Assembly: GCA_019639215.1 (NCBI GenBank)
Contig: JAHBSH010000011.1
Span: 1 to 43,355 of the forward strand
Direction: 5' to 3'
Length of the DNA stretch: 43,355 nucleotides
Source: Acidobacteriota bacterium
Lineage (GTDB): Bacteria > Acidobacteriota > Blastocatellia > Pyrinomonadales > Pyrinomonadaceae
Below are positions 15,301 to 23,166 of this stretch, one piece after another. Numbering within the stretch: the stretch's first letter is position 1; the number at the start of each line of letters is the position of its first letter. Below the pieces are notes generated by a model. It was not told where the DNA came from. It saw nothing but the letters and a program-made list of their open reading frames with translations, and ran no database searches. The position numbers and the translations under genes were made by a program.

Positions 15301-16494
15301 ATGGATCAGCCGAATACCCCCAAAATACTTATCATATCGTCTGACACGGGCGGCGGACATCGTTCCGCAGCTCAGGCGATAGCTGTAGGTCTGGATAAGT
15401 TTTGGCATGGCGGATCAGTTGCAGTAAGAGTTATCAGGGCGATAGAGGATTCTCATCATATCACTGAAAAACTGGTTCGTTTGTATAACTGGATACTGCG
15501 TCATAAACAGGGCTGGATGAAGTATCTGTATTGGACGGTCAACTGGTTTCGTCCGGAGAAAAGTGAGTTCTTTCAGAAACGCTGTATGGTCATGCTACGT
15601 GACGGATTTGAAAAATGGTGCCCTCACGTCGTTGTCAGTGTTCATCCATTGACCCAGCATATTTTTGCCAGGATATTGCGCGAGTTGAACCTGATCTCTC
15701 AGATACCGCTTGTCACTGTCGTGACCGATCCGTGCTACGGTTTTTGGAAAGGATGGGCTTGTGATGATGTCTCGCTTTACCTGGTGGCAAATGATGAGGC
15801 AAAAAGACAGCTTGTTGACTATGGTGTTTCTCCGGAAAAGATAAAGATATCGGGGCTGCCGCTTCACCCGAAGTTCAGAGCGGCTGACGAACTAGACGCC
15901 CAGAATGCCCGAAAGGCCTACGGTCTTGACCCTGATAAATTCACAGTGTTCATAAATGCTGGATGGATCGGCGGGGGCAATATCCCGCTTATTTTTAAGG
16001 AATTTGTCCGGGGAGAGTTGGATGTACAAGCTATATTTCTTGCCGGACGCAACGAAGAATTGAAAGCCGAGGCTGAGGCTATAGCTAAGACCGCGAAGTT
16101 TCCTGTTAAGGTGATCGGTTATTCAGATGAGGTTGAAAAACTCATGCAATCTGCGAACGTTATGGTTTCCAAACTTGGCGGACTTACCACATTTGAGGCA
16201 CTTGCTTGTCGTTTGCCGATCATTGCCGATGCGACAACGCCTCCGATGCCGCAGGAAGCAGGAACCGTGCGTCTGATCGCTGGACGTGGTGCGGGAATAC
16301 TACTGGAGAAAGCATCGGACATAGTTCCTCTTGTCCGTTCACTCGCCGAGGACACAGAGCGGTATCTGGGGATGCGGGCTGCGGCAAATGGTCTTTCAAA
16401 TCCTGATGCGACAGAGGCTATTGTGAGGGAAATTGCAGCTTTGTTACCGAGAAACGCTCCTGTGTTACAGGCGGAAACAGCAAAGGCGGCATAA
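15301..16494 (+). CDS. MGDG-synthase-type glycosyltransferase (GT28-like)
   Basis: This 397-residue protein resembles diacylglycerol glycosyltransferases (MGDG synthase / UgtP family). The N-terminal acceptor domain (about 10-180) starts with ILIISSDTGGGHRSAAQAI, the characteristic SxxTGGGH motif, and contains VSVHPLTQ and TVVTDP. The C-terminal GT28-like nucleotide-sugar domain (about 200-380) has FINAGWIGGGN, VIGYSDEVEKLMQSANV and a KLGGLTTFEALACRLP motif. It would transfer a hexose from a UDP-sugar to a lipid at the inner face of the membrane. The gene lies 13 bases after the radical SAM gene on the same strand. The exact sugar and acceptor cannot be read from sequence. Confidence 0.85.
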   Translation: MDQPNTPKILIISSDTGGGHRSAAQAIAVGLDKFWHGGSVAVRVIRAIEDSHHITEKLVRLYNWILRHKQGWMKYLYWTVNWFRPEKSEFFQKRCMVMLRDGFEKWCPHVVVSVHPLTQHIFARILRELNLISQIPLVTVVTDPCYGFWKGWACDDVSLYLVANDEAKRQLVDYGVSPEKIKISGLPLHPKFRAADELDAQNARKAYGLDPDKFTVFINAGWIGGGNIPLIFKEFVRGELDVQAIFLAGRNEELKAEAEAIAKTAKFPVKVIGYSDEVEKLMQSANVMVSKLGGLTTFEALACRLPIIADATTPPMPQEAGTVRLIAGRGAGILLEKASDIVPLVRSLAEDTERYLGMRAAANGLSNPDATEAIVREIAALLPRNAPVLQAETAKAA

Positions 16495-16581
16495 AAATCA
16501 CTTTTTCCGGCTTGTCAGCTACCGTTCATTTTCTTAACCTTTTCTTTTGACCTATCCCATTAATATTTCGGAGTGTGCATA

Positions 16582-17331
16582 TTGAGTCTTTTGCTTGAAG
16601 GAAAACGTGTTTTTGTGTCTGGCGGCACCAGAGGGATCGGAGCAGCGATCTGTGAGATCTTTGCCCGTGAAGGAGCCGATGTTGCATTCAACTATAACTC
16701 GCGTGACGATCTGGCAGAAACCGTAAAAGGAAAGATCGAAGCGTACGGCCGAAAGGCTCTTGCGTTCAAGGTGTCTGTAACCGACCGTATCGGGATGAAA
16801 CGCACTGCTCGAGAGATAGTTGATGCATGGGGGAACGTAGACATTTTGGTCAATAATGCCGCTGTGAACAAGGCTGACAATTTTGCAACGACCACGGATC
16901 GCTCATGGGATTGGGTTGTTGATACCAATGTCAACAGCCTGTTTGCCGTTACCAAGCCGTTCTACAAAATGATGATCCGTCAGCGTGCCGGAACCATTTT
17001 GAACATTACAAGCATCGGAGCAATAAGAGCATTGCCGACCGCGGTGCATTATGCCACGTCTAAGGCGGCGATGATCGGTTTCACAAAGTGTCTTTCACGT
17101 GAGGCAGCAAATTTTGGCATTACAGTTAACGCGATTGCGGCGGGCATTTTTGATACAGATCTCGGCAACACGTTGCCGGAACGTTTGCTTCAGGTCCACG
17201 AAGGCTGGGTTTCGTTGAGACGGTTAGGCGATCCGAATGAACTTGCAGAGTTTGCCGCTTTTATGGTCAGTCCTCGAAATTCGTATATGAATGGCGAGAT
17301 CGTGACTGTCGATGGAGGAACCGTTACCTAA
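16582..17331 (+). CDS. SDR-family oxidoreductase (FabG-like)
   Basis: This protein of about 249 residues is a classical short-chain dehydrogenase. It has the NAD(P)-binding motif VSGGTRGIGAAI, NNAA motif in ILVNNAAVNKAD, catalytic Ser in LNITSIGA, and the YxxxK pair in HYATSKAAMIGF. Closest in kind to 3-oxoacyl-ACP reductases and related sugar or steroid dehydrogenases; substrate not determined. The TTG at 16582 has GGAG 8 bases upstream and gives the usual family N-terminus; a GTG at 16573 overlaps that ribosome site. It sits about 90 bases after the glycosyltransferase gene on the same strand and ends at a strong hairpin, so it may belong to the same group. It could also supply the FabG activity missing from the fab cluster at 40-43 kb. 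Confidence 0.88.
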   Translation: MSLLLEGKRVFVSGGTRGIGAAICEIFAREGADVAFNYNSRDDLAETVKGKIEAYGRKALAFKVSVTDRIGMKRTAREIVDAWGNVDILVNNAAVNKADNFATTTDRSWDWVVDTNVNSLFAVTKPFYKMMIRQRAGTILNITSIGAIRALPTAVHYATSKAAMIGFTKCLSREAANFGITVNAIAAGIFDTDLGNTLPERLLQVHEGWVSLRRLGDPNELAEFAAFMVSPRNSYMNGEIVTVDGGTVT

Positions 17332-17358
17332 AGAACGCAGTTCTTCAAATATTTATTG

Positions 17359-17396
17359 GCCGTCTGCAGGTTTCGGGAACTTGCCAGGCGGCTTTT
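17359..17396 (+). terminator. Rho-independent terminator after the SDR gene
   Basis: A stem of about 14 pairs with one bulge and two G-U pairs (GCCGTCTG...CAGGCGGC outer part, GCAGGTT...AACTTGC inner part) around a UCGGG loop, followed by TTTT. It lies 28 bases after the SDR stop. Confidence 0.75.
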
Positions 17397-17527
17397 CATA
17401 TGTCCTAACGAACATAAATGCTGCATTGGTAATCCCTTTTTGGTCAGGCCTGAACAAATAAAATACAGCAAGAATCTGATCGTAGAATTTGAGATCTGAG
17501 CAGGCAGAAGACAATTCGGGTTACTAA

Positions 17528-17546
17528 AATAATGAGAATCGTATTC
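17528..17546. promoter_or_regulatory. Fur-box-like site
   Basis: The 19 bases AATAATGAGAATCGTATTC match the classical Fur consensus GATAATGATAATCATTATC at 14 of 19 positions, and the centre AGAAT-CGT-ATTCT is a perfect inverted repeat. The site lies about 60 bases before the candidate -35 of the ferritin-like gene, a position compatible with Fur-dependent activation or with anti-silencing rather than simple promoter blocking. The iron-storage context supports the reading. No fur gene is in the window. Confidence 0.6.
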
Positions 17547-17606
17547 TTTCTTATTGCTATTGAAATTGAAAGTCAATTCTATCTTGTTGAAAATAAACGA
17601 CTTATC

Positions 17607-17635
17607 TTGACAATCTTATGATCCGTTGGTAATCT
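17607..17635 (+). promoter_or_regulatory. Candidate sigma-70 promoter of the ferritin-like gene
   Basis: A perfect -35 TTGACA (17607-17612) is followed after 17 bases by a weak -10 TAATCT (17630-17635). The start codon chosen for the gene is 35 bases further on. Confidence 0.5.
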
Positions 17636-17669
17636 TTCAACATACCTTTTCAGGTATATGGGGGAGATC

Positions 17670-18131
17670 ATGGCAAGAGCTGAACTTATAGACAATTTGA
17701 ATAAGGCATTGGGATATGAATTGGCTGGCGTCATTCAGTATTCACAGCATAGCTATCTTGTGACCGGGACAGACCGAGAGGTCTTTAAGGAATGGTTCCG
17801 TGACATGGCCGAAGAGGCACAGGATCATGCGGAAGTATTGGGTGATAAGATAGTTGCCCTAGGCGGTGTTCCGACCGTTGAGCCTGCCGTCATCAGACAA
17901 TCTGTCGAACTTAAGGAAATGCTGAAGCAGGACTTGGAGCTTGAACGCGAAGCCATGGCCGCTTATATGGCTGCATGGGAAGCATGTGATGATAACGACC
18001 TGCCGCAGAAATTCTGGATCGAAGGCCAGATCGCGGATGAGCAGATGCATATTGAGGAACTTGAAAAACTCACATCTGAACGCGTCGCCAAAGCCGGTTC
18101 AGAGCGTATCGTTCTCAGAGAGGTCAGTTAA
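17670..18131 (+). CDS. Ferritin-like (bacterioferritin/rubrerythrin-type) protein
   Basis: This 153-residue all-helical protein has ferritin-like iron ligands spaced over four helices: Glu in LGYELAGVIQYSQH, ExxH in EEAQDHAEVLG, a Glu in LELEREAMAAY, and ExxH in DEQMHIEELEKL. It should bind a di-iron centre and store or detoxify iron. The length is typical of bacterioferritin or Dps-like proteins, but it is not clearly one or the other, and no haem-ligand Met was identified. ATG at 17670 follows a G-rich ribosome site (GGGGGAG) at short distance; ATG at 17658 is an alternative. The Fur-box-like site upstream agrees with iron control. A perfect terminator follows. Confidence 0.85.
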   Translation: MARAELIDNLNKALGYELAGVIQYSQHSYLVTGTDREVFKEWFRDMAEEAQDHAEVLGDKIVALGGVPTVEPAVIRQSVELKEMLKQDLELEREAMAAYMAAWEACDDNDLPQKFWIEGQIADEQMHIEELEKLTSERVAKAGSERIVLREVS

Positions 18132-18157
18132 ATCACTAAGTCTTTTTTTCCAAAAGC

Positions 18158-18189
18158 AATCCCGAACACAAAATGGTGTGTTCGGGATT
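18158..18189. terminator. Bidirectional terminator between ferritin-like and small ORF genes
   Basis: A perfect 13-bp stem (AATCCCGAACACA with its complement) closes a 6-base loop and is followed by T residues on the plus side. It separates two convergent genes. Confidence 0.88.
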
Positions 18190-18212
18190 TTACTTTGTAA
18201 AGTGAGTTTAAA

Positions 18213-18485
18213 TTATTCAGCAGTAGGGAAGCTGATAATATTTGGCCGTGAGTTCTCATTCATTTCAACAGCAGAACCCTTTATTCTTACACGTGCTGCG
18301 GCGATGACACGGTGAAGGTCATCGAGAAGGTCAGTGTCTAGCGACATGGTTTTTTGAGCACACCAACCAAGTCCATCGGTCCACAGCGATAAGCTGATGA
18401 CTGCGCTGTCGCCATCTATCTTTAGATCAATACGTTTATCGTCACCTACGATCGGTGCAAATTTTTGGGCTGCGTTTGTCTGCAT
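18213..18485 (-). CDS. Small conserved-looking protein of unknown function
   Basis: This 90-residue protein is not recognised with certainty. A central beta-rich stretch (RIDLKIDGDSAVISLSLW, then WCAQKTMSL) is followed by an amphipathic helix (LDDLHRVIAAARVRI) and a polar tail. The pattern of a short sheet ending in a Trp and a C-terminal helix is reminiscent of small PC4-like single-strand nucleic-acid binding proteins, but similarity is weak and this is only a suggestion. Codon use looks like the neighbours, and it has its own shared terminator, so it is probably a real gene. Confidence 0.6.
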   Translation of the reverse strand: MQTNAAQKFAPIVGDDKRIDLKIDGDSAVISLSLWTDGLGWCAQKTMSLDTDLLDDLHRVIAAARVRIKGSAVEMNENSRPNIISFPTAE

Positions 18486-18537
18486 TTAAGTAAAGGAAAA
18501 TGAAAACCAATTTCAATAAGAATAGTAGCTAAAAAAT

Positions 18538-18580
18538 AACGCCTCGTCAAACCTTGCGATACCGCTTTTGACGAGACGTT
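18538..18580 (-). terminator. Rho-independent terminator after the DUF2911 gene
   Basis: On the minus strand, a 14-bp stem with one mismatch (AACGTCTCGTCAAA paired with TTTGACGAGGCGTT) is followed by ATTTTTTAG. It lies about 20 bases after the stop of the DUF2911 gene. Confidence 0.85.
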
Positions 18581-18602
18581 ATATTAGTTCAAAAATTGCC
18601 GG

Positions 18603-19445
18603 TTATTTTCCTTCCTTCCAGGCTTTCACCATATTTTCTAGAGCGGTCGTATTGGCTGCGGGCGTTGCGGCCTTGCCAATACTTATCGCTTCTTCGCCGG
18701 TCTTTATCGCATCAGCTTTACGGCCAAGTTCATTCAGAAGTCTGGCCTTAAGTGAAAGAACCCCAAACGTCTTCGATGTCTTTTCAACACCTTCGACCCA
18801 AGACAGGGCATCGCCATAGCTTGCGGTCATTTTTTCTGAAAGAACAAAATTAGCAAGCGTCATCCGCTCAGCATTCGTGCGGCGTACATGATCAGAGACG
18901 AATCGTGTCTTGAAATCACCTACTTCGATAGTAAAAGGCACGGCAAGGTCGCCCCAGCGGACGTTGACATCGGCTTTATTGCCAACCACATTCTCGAATG
19001 TTATCGACATTGTTTCGCGGAATTCTGCCTTTACAGGAGACGCAGCTACCCTGAGCACATCCTGCTTTTCATCATAGGTAAAGCTGCCCCATTGATCAGA
19101 TACCTTGTTAAAGATGATCTGCCAATCGCCATCGGTCGGCAACGAATGGATACTATATTTGCCTTTCTTCAAAGCCTGGCCGTTCACCGTTATGTCATTT
19201 GAGATATCAAATGTTGTGGCATTGTTGGCACCTGTACGCCAAACCTCGCCATACGGAACCAGACCGCCCCACAATTGTCTTCCTTTTGTGTTTGGTCTGT
19301 GGTAGGTAATAGTTACTTTTGTATCGCCTATCACCTGCGATATTTCCTGATAGTTGCTCTCGCGCGGAATAGTGACCTGTGCATATGCCGTCACCGCAGT
19401 AAAAAGCATCAGTGTCATTAAAAGGGAATATTGTATTAATTTCAT
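18603..19445 (-). CDS. Exported DUF2911-domain protein
   Basis: This 280-residue protein starts with a clear signal peptide (about 1-22, ending AYAQ). It carries the DUF2911 domain (about 25-165) with the motifs VTITYHRPNTKGRQLWGGLVPYG split over two strands, EVWRTGANNATTFDIS and GKYSIHSLPTDGDWQIIFN. Family function is unknown; it is common in Bacteroidota and Acidobacteriota. The C-terminal 100 residues are helical and resemble TPR-like repeats. Its start overlaps the stop of the upstream SRPBCC gene in an ATGA arrangement, which suggests translational coupling. It is probably periplasmic. Confidence 0.88.
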   Translation of the reverse strand: MKLIQYSLLMTLMLFTAVTAYAQVTIPRESNYQEISQVIGDTKVTITYHRPNTKGRQLWGGLVPYGEVWRTGANNATTFDISNDITVNGQALKKGKYSIHSLPTDGDWQIIFNKVSDQWGSFTYDEKQDVLRVAASPVKAEFRETMSITFENVVGNKADVNVRWGDLAVPFTIEVGDFKTRFVSDHVRRTNAERMTLANFVLSEKMTASYGDALSWVEGVEKTSKTFGVLSLKARLLNELGRKADAIKTGEEAISIGKAATPAANTTALENMVKAWKEGK

Positions 19446-19927
19446 TTTTCGAGTTTCTCCTTTGCTCGCTGGATGAAAACATTGATCATTTCAGAGACCT
19501 TTTTGGTCATCTCATTGCTTATAATTGTTTCGCCCACAAGTCCTGCCAGCATATGCAGATCACGGGCGGAACGCCTTCTTATCTCTACCATCTGGGTAAA
19601 ATGAACTATAGTTACGTCCTTAGCTTTTTGCAGAAAATCCGCAGAAAAACGCAGTAGATTCTCTGTTTCAGCTTTGATAGGGAACCACTCGATCCGATCA
19701 TCAGAATCTTCCGTTTTTTCAACGGCAAATTTTTGCCGGATCATCCCGACCATTGGCACGTTTGCCTCAATGCGCCAATGAGCGATCCCGTTATTATCTA
19801 TATGGATCTCTGACACGCCGGGCATCAATCTGGCAAAATTCTTCATATCAGAGAAGAACTCTTTTGCCGCTTCGACAGTCGTCGCCAGTTCAAAGTCGTC
19901 ACTGTATGTTGCTTTTACCGTGAACAT
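19442..19927 (-). CDS. SRPBCC-fold (START/polyketide-cyclase-like) protein
   Basis: This 161-residue protein has the pattern of the SRPBCC superfamily, helix-grip hydrophobic-ligand binding proteins of the CoxG/polyketide cyclase type: ATTVEAAKEFFSDMKNFARLMPGV near the N-terminus (split motif), then alternating beta strands (WRIEANVPMVGMIRQKF, RIEWFPI) and a long C-terminal helix (about 125-160). No catalytic residue can be named, and it may bind a lipid or act as a chaperone. The start MFTVKATY at 19927 is preferred over an in-frame ATG 17 codons upstream because the fold begins there, though no good ribosome site decides. It overlaps the DUF2911 gene by 4 bases. Confidence 0.75.
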   Translation of the reverse strand: MFTVKATYSDDFELATTVEAAKEFFSDMKNFARLMPGVSEIHIDNNGIAHWRIEANVPMVGMIRQKFAVEKTEDSDDRIEWFPIKAETENLLRFSADFLQKAKDVTIVHFTQMVEIRRRSARDLHMLAGLVGETIISNEMTKKVSEMINVFIQRAKEKLEK

Positions 19928-20001
19928 AATTTCTAAAGAATAGAGAACCGAATAGTCATGAAAGTACGGAACGTTCAATCAGACCGGCTCTTCTGACTAT
20001 T

Positions 20002-22794
20002 TTAAAACACACCGCCAAATAACAGCGAATTAAAGAATGGTCTTGTTGCAGACCGATAGATGCCACGATAGAAAGGATCTTCCGCAAACATTATGACACG
20101 CCCGCCTCCGGCAGATTCGTCAATGACATAAGCTGTTCCATCAAGCAGCCTTTCAGTATTTCCTTCCCATACGAATCCGGAAATTGTCAGCGGTTTTTGC
20201 GCGGAAGCTCGAAATATTAGAGCATTCGTGCCTTCAGTAGAATACCTGAAAAAATATCCGCTTGCCATAAGAACCGGAAGTTCGTTCTGTTTAAGCCCGT
20301 AAGTTAGATAGTTTGTCCTGTCCACAGTTGCCCTCATTATCGACCCCGGAAGAGGAACAGGAACTCTGTTGGCATTTGCAGAGGGCGAGGCTATCGGCGG
20401 CAGTCCCGGAGCGATGCCGTCGTCATTATCTGTTTTCCACTGTGATGGGTCTGACTGTGCAGCAGGTGTCGATGAAGCTGCCGGGGCAGGCGTTTTATCT
20501 GATGCATCGTCTTCACTGCCGACCATTTTTGCGGATGAAAGTCCGACATCCTTGAGTGTTGCAAAAACGGAAGAGCCTTTTACGGTAACCAATGTGCCAC
20601 CCTGTGCAAGCCAGTTTTTGAGTGCTGTAATACCGCGTGAGCCCATAAGAGACATGTATCTTCCAGGTGAACCATTTGGCAAGATCAGAATGTTAAAATC
20701 CCTCAGAGTGTTCGCGTTTACAGAGTTCATCGAAATAGCCGTGAACTTCACACCGTATCGGTCAAGCGTCCACCAGATCGAGCCGAACGAGGTCTGATCG
20801 ACAGGGTCGTCGGCCAGCATTGCTATTCGCGGTTCGCGGAGGGGAAGGACTGCCTCGCCTCCGATGCCGGTGTCGCCTTCATCGGCATAACCAGAGTTTG
20901 CTGCTGTGACATTTACACCTAGTTCGTATGCGAGTTCTCGAACGGCTTCATGTACAGAATTGTCATTTCTAGAAACTCGGATGACGAACGTACCTGCGGG
21001 CCAGTTCTTTCCGGCAGCATTCAGAGGACGCGTCGCTACGTTGACCCGATGTCCCTGCTTTAAGAGCCGCAAGACAAATGGCCCGGTCGAATCAGTGTCA
21101 TAGGGTATGATGTAGGCGATCTGAGCATGTCCGCTGACATTACCGCGTTTCTGATTCACGATATAGTCGTCGGTCACACGAGATCCGGGAATTGAGCCTG
21201 TATCGCTTGTCCAATAGGCGTTCAGGCCGAATGCCAGTGGTATGGACCATGCCGTTACGTCGTAAAATCCGTAATCCTCCTTTGGCTGGCCGCTGCCACG
21301 CATCTGGTTGCGGTTGAAACGCGCCATGTTGTCGTCGACAAAAGCTTTGTCCTGCGGCGTATCGGGTTCAAGGATGCTTTTTATCAAAACGCGCTGCGGC
21401 TGGTTGAGGTCTATGATGTACGAGCCTGCCGGAAAAGTTCTTGTTACCGGCTTGGCATCCTTTTCCATGTAGGTGCGTGCGGTGGTTGACGAGAACGTGG
21501 AAGAAGTGACGTTCACCTCAATGTTGGAGCGACGCAAAACCTCTACCATTTCGGCGGCTTTAACGCGGTCTGCTTCGGGCGTGATGACAATTCTTTTAAT
21601 TGCTGACCGGGCATGGTCTTCCATGCCTTTGACACGAAAAGCGTGAAACTCCCGCAGACTCTCAGTCTTATTTGCTGACAGCGTTTCAAGCGTTGTCATT
21701 GATGCGACGAAATGCTTGGCGATGGCTGACCGAAGTGTAACTATGGTTCCGTCATCGCGTGTCCAGTTCAATCCCTTGAATCCGCCGCCGTCAGTTTCAT
21801 AGGTCATCGCTATCGCACCGTTGAGGGACGGATACATATCCCAATAACCGGGATAAAAAGCATCAAATACATCTCGGACATAATAGTCCCACTTGTTTGC
21901 GTCAAATGCCCTTGCATTCGCACGTCCAAATCTTTCCTGCCATCGGTTGGTTGCGGGTTGAGGCAGATTGGGGTTGATCGGCAAAGCAACGGGCGGGAAA
22001 AAGTATTGTGATGGCTGGCCGTGATGATCAACTAGCACCTGCGGATTCCATTCGATGTATGCCGCTTGCATATTCCGTGTTTCCTTTTGGGTCATGGCTA
22101 GCGTGTCGCGATTCAGGTCAAAGCGGTAACGATTATAGCGTCCGAAAATGCTCCATGGTTCACGGTGTTCGATGGCACTGCGGTTCGGATCACCTGTTGC
22201 AACTGAGTTGTACCACGTAACAAAACGCTCATGACCGTCAGGATTTTCACCCGGAAGAATTAGCGTAACAGTATTCTTAAGTATGTCGAGCGTTGCCGGT
22301 TCGTCTGATGCTGCCAGCTGATAAACGACCTGCATCATCGCTTCGAACGAAGCGGATTCGTTGCCGTGTATCGTATATGCCATCCATGCGATAGCGGGCG
22401 TGTTTTCAGCGATCCGACCTGCCTCCGCAGCCGTAGTAGAACGCGGATCGGCGAGTCTTTTGACGTTGGCTCTTATCTCTTCAATACGCTCGATGTTCTC
22501 CGGTGAGGAGATCGCAATAAGATACTGCATCCTATGTTCGTTGGTTGTCCCGATCTCATATATGCGTACACGGTCCGGAGCGGCATTGGCGATGCGTTCT
22601 ATCACCTTTTCCATCTGAGCATAGGTTGTGTGGTGATCGCCCACATCAAAACGAAGTGTAGTCTGAGGCCGCGGAACGCTCTCCTTATACGGCCCACGCT
22701 TGTAAAAGTCGAACTTTTCTTCATTTTGAGAGAAAACAGGGAGCCACATTGTCAGCAGGACAAATAACAAACAAGGACGGAGTGCGATCTTCAT
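20002..22794 (-). CDS. Exported M14-family zinc carboxypeptidase
   Basis: This 930-residue protein has a signal peptide (about 1-22), then an M14 metallopeptidase domain (about 50-360). The zinc ligands are visible as HGNE (His 143, Glu 146) and a His in VDHHGQPS (257/258), and the catalytic Glu as MTYETDGGG (about 333). These match the expected HxxE...H...E arrangement, so it should be active. A long C-terminal part (about 400-930) contains a glutamine-amidotransferase-like region (FNILILPNGSPGRYMS, then LKNWLAQGGTLVTVKG) and a Pro/Ala/Ser-rich insert near 770-810. It is probably periplasmic and degrades peptides. Acidobacteria often carry several such enzymes. Confidence 0.92.
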   Translation of the reverse strand: MKIALRPCLLFVLLTMWLPVFSQNEEKFDFYKRGPYKESVPRPQTTLRFDVGDHHTTYAQMEKVIERIANAAPDRVRIYEIGTTNEHRMQYLIAISSPENIERIEEIRANVKRLADPRSTTAAEAGRIAENTPAIAWMAYTIHGNESASFEAMMQVVYQLAASDEPATLDILKNTVTLILPGENPDGHERFVTWYNSVATGDPNRSAIEHREPWSIFGRYNRYRFDLNRDTLAMTQKETRNMQAAYIEWNPQVLVDHHGQPSQYFFPPVALPINPNLPQPATNRWQERFGRANARAFDANKWDYYVRDVFDAFYPGYWDMYPSLNGAIAMTYETDGGGFKGLNWTRDDGTIVTLRSAIAKHFVASMTTLETLSANKTESLREFHAFRVKGMEDHARSAIKRIVITPEADRVKAAEMVEVLRRSNIEVNVTSSTFSSTTARTYMEKDAKPVTRTFPAGSYIIDLNQPQRVLIKSILEPDTPQDKAFVDDNMARFNRNQMRGSGQPKEDYGFYDVTAWSIPLAFGLNAYWTSDTGSIPGSRVTDDYIVNQKRGNVSGHAQIAYIIPYDTDSTGPFVLRLLKQGHRVNVATRPLNAAGKNWPAGTFVIRVSRNDNSVHEAVRELAYELGVNVTAANSGYADEGDTGIGGEAVLPLREPRIAMLADDPVDQTSFGSIWWTLDRYGVKFTAISMNSVNANTLRDFNILILPNGSPGRYMSLMGSRGITALKNWLAQGGTLVTVKGSSVFATLKDVGLSSAKMVGSEDDASDKTPAPAASSTPAAQSDPSQWKTDNDDGIAPGLPPIASPSANANRVPVPLPGSIMRATVDRTNYLTYGLKQNELPVLMASGYFFRYSTEGTNALIFRASAQKPLTISGFVWEGNTERLLDGTAYVIDESAGGGRVIMFAEDPFYRGIYRSATRPFFNSLLFGGVF

Positions 22795-22905
22795 ATAATT
22801 AAGGTCATTGCCAGAGAATGACAGGGCAGAGCGACGTCATTTTAGCTAGGATTTTCATTCGAACGATAAAATACTAAACTGAAATGGCCTAAACGCAAAA
22901 GAGCC

Positions 22906-23109
22906 ATGGAAGATACGGTTACAAAAGATACATGTCTTAGATGTTCAAAGCCGGGAATGAGAACATGGGGCGAACTGACCTTAGAAGAGCAGATCTTGGC
23001 CAGGCGACTGCCAGGCTCTGCGATATTCACTTTAAAGGAAAGAAAAAAGCACCGATTTTGTACTCGGTGCTGGCATGAAGATGCGTATCCGATTAAAACA
23101 ATTGCATAA
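22906..23109 (+). CDS. Small zinc-ribbon-like protein of unknown function
   Basis: This 67-residue protein has two Cys pairs, TCLRCSKPG (about 9-17) and FCTRCWHED (about 50-58), separated by a helix (LTLEEQILARRLPGSAIF). The spacing fits a treble-clef or zinc-ribbon fold, and the whole looks like a complete small domain. The ATG at 22906 has only a weak upstream purine run. A minus-strand terminator (23041-23071) lies inside the coding sequence and encodes part of the second Cys pair. This could argue that the reading frame is accidental, but the paired CxxC motifs argue for a real gene. Confidence 0.55.
   Translation: MEDTVTKDTCLRCSKPGMRTWGELTLEEQILARRLPGSAIFTLKERKKHRFCTRCWHEDAYPIKTIA
23041..23071 (-). 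terminator. Rho-independent terminator of the DUF4410 gene, inside an opposite gene
   Basis: On the minus strand, a perfect 8-bp stem (AGCACCGA with TCGGTGCT) and an 8-base loop are followed by TTTTTTCTTTCC. It lies about 100 bases after the stop of the DUF4410 gene and within the coding sequence of the convergent small zinc-ribbon gene. Confidence 0.8.
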
Positions 23110-23166
23110 CGAGTTTAACGGTATGTCAAAACACATTGCCTAAAAGGGGTGGCGGATCGAGCGTTT

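Larger units (their letters stand above)
17332..17669. other. Intergenic region upstream of the ferritin-like gene
   Basis: These roughly 340 bases hold a terminator for the SDR gene (17359-17396), a Fur-box-like palindrome (17528-17546) and a promoter candidate (17607-17635), all listed separately. A small minus-strand reading frame at 17328-17576 has no recognisable features. The rest is AT-rich and shows nothing else. Confidence 0.6.

Noticed and set aside
17328..17576. Minus-strand reading frame of 82 codons
   Set aside because: Composition is not protein-like, and it overlaps a terminator and the Fur-box-like site; no motif.
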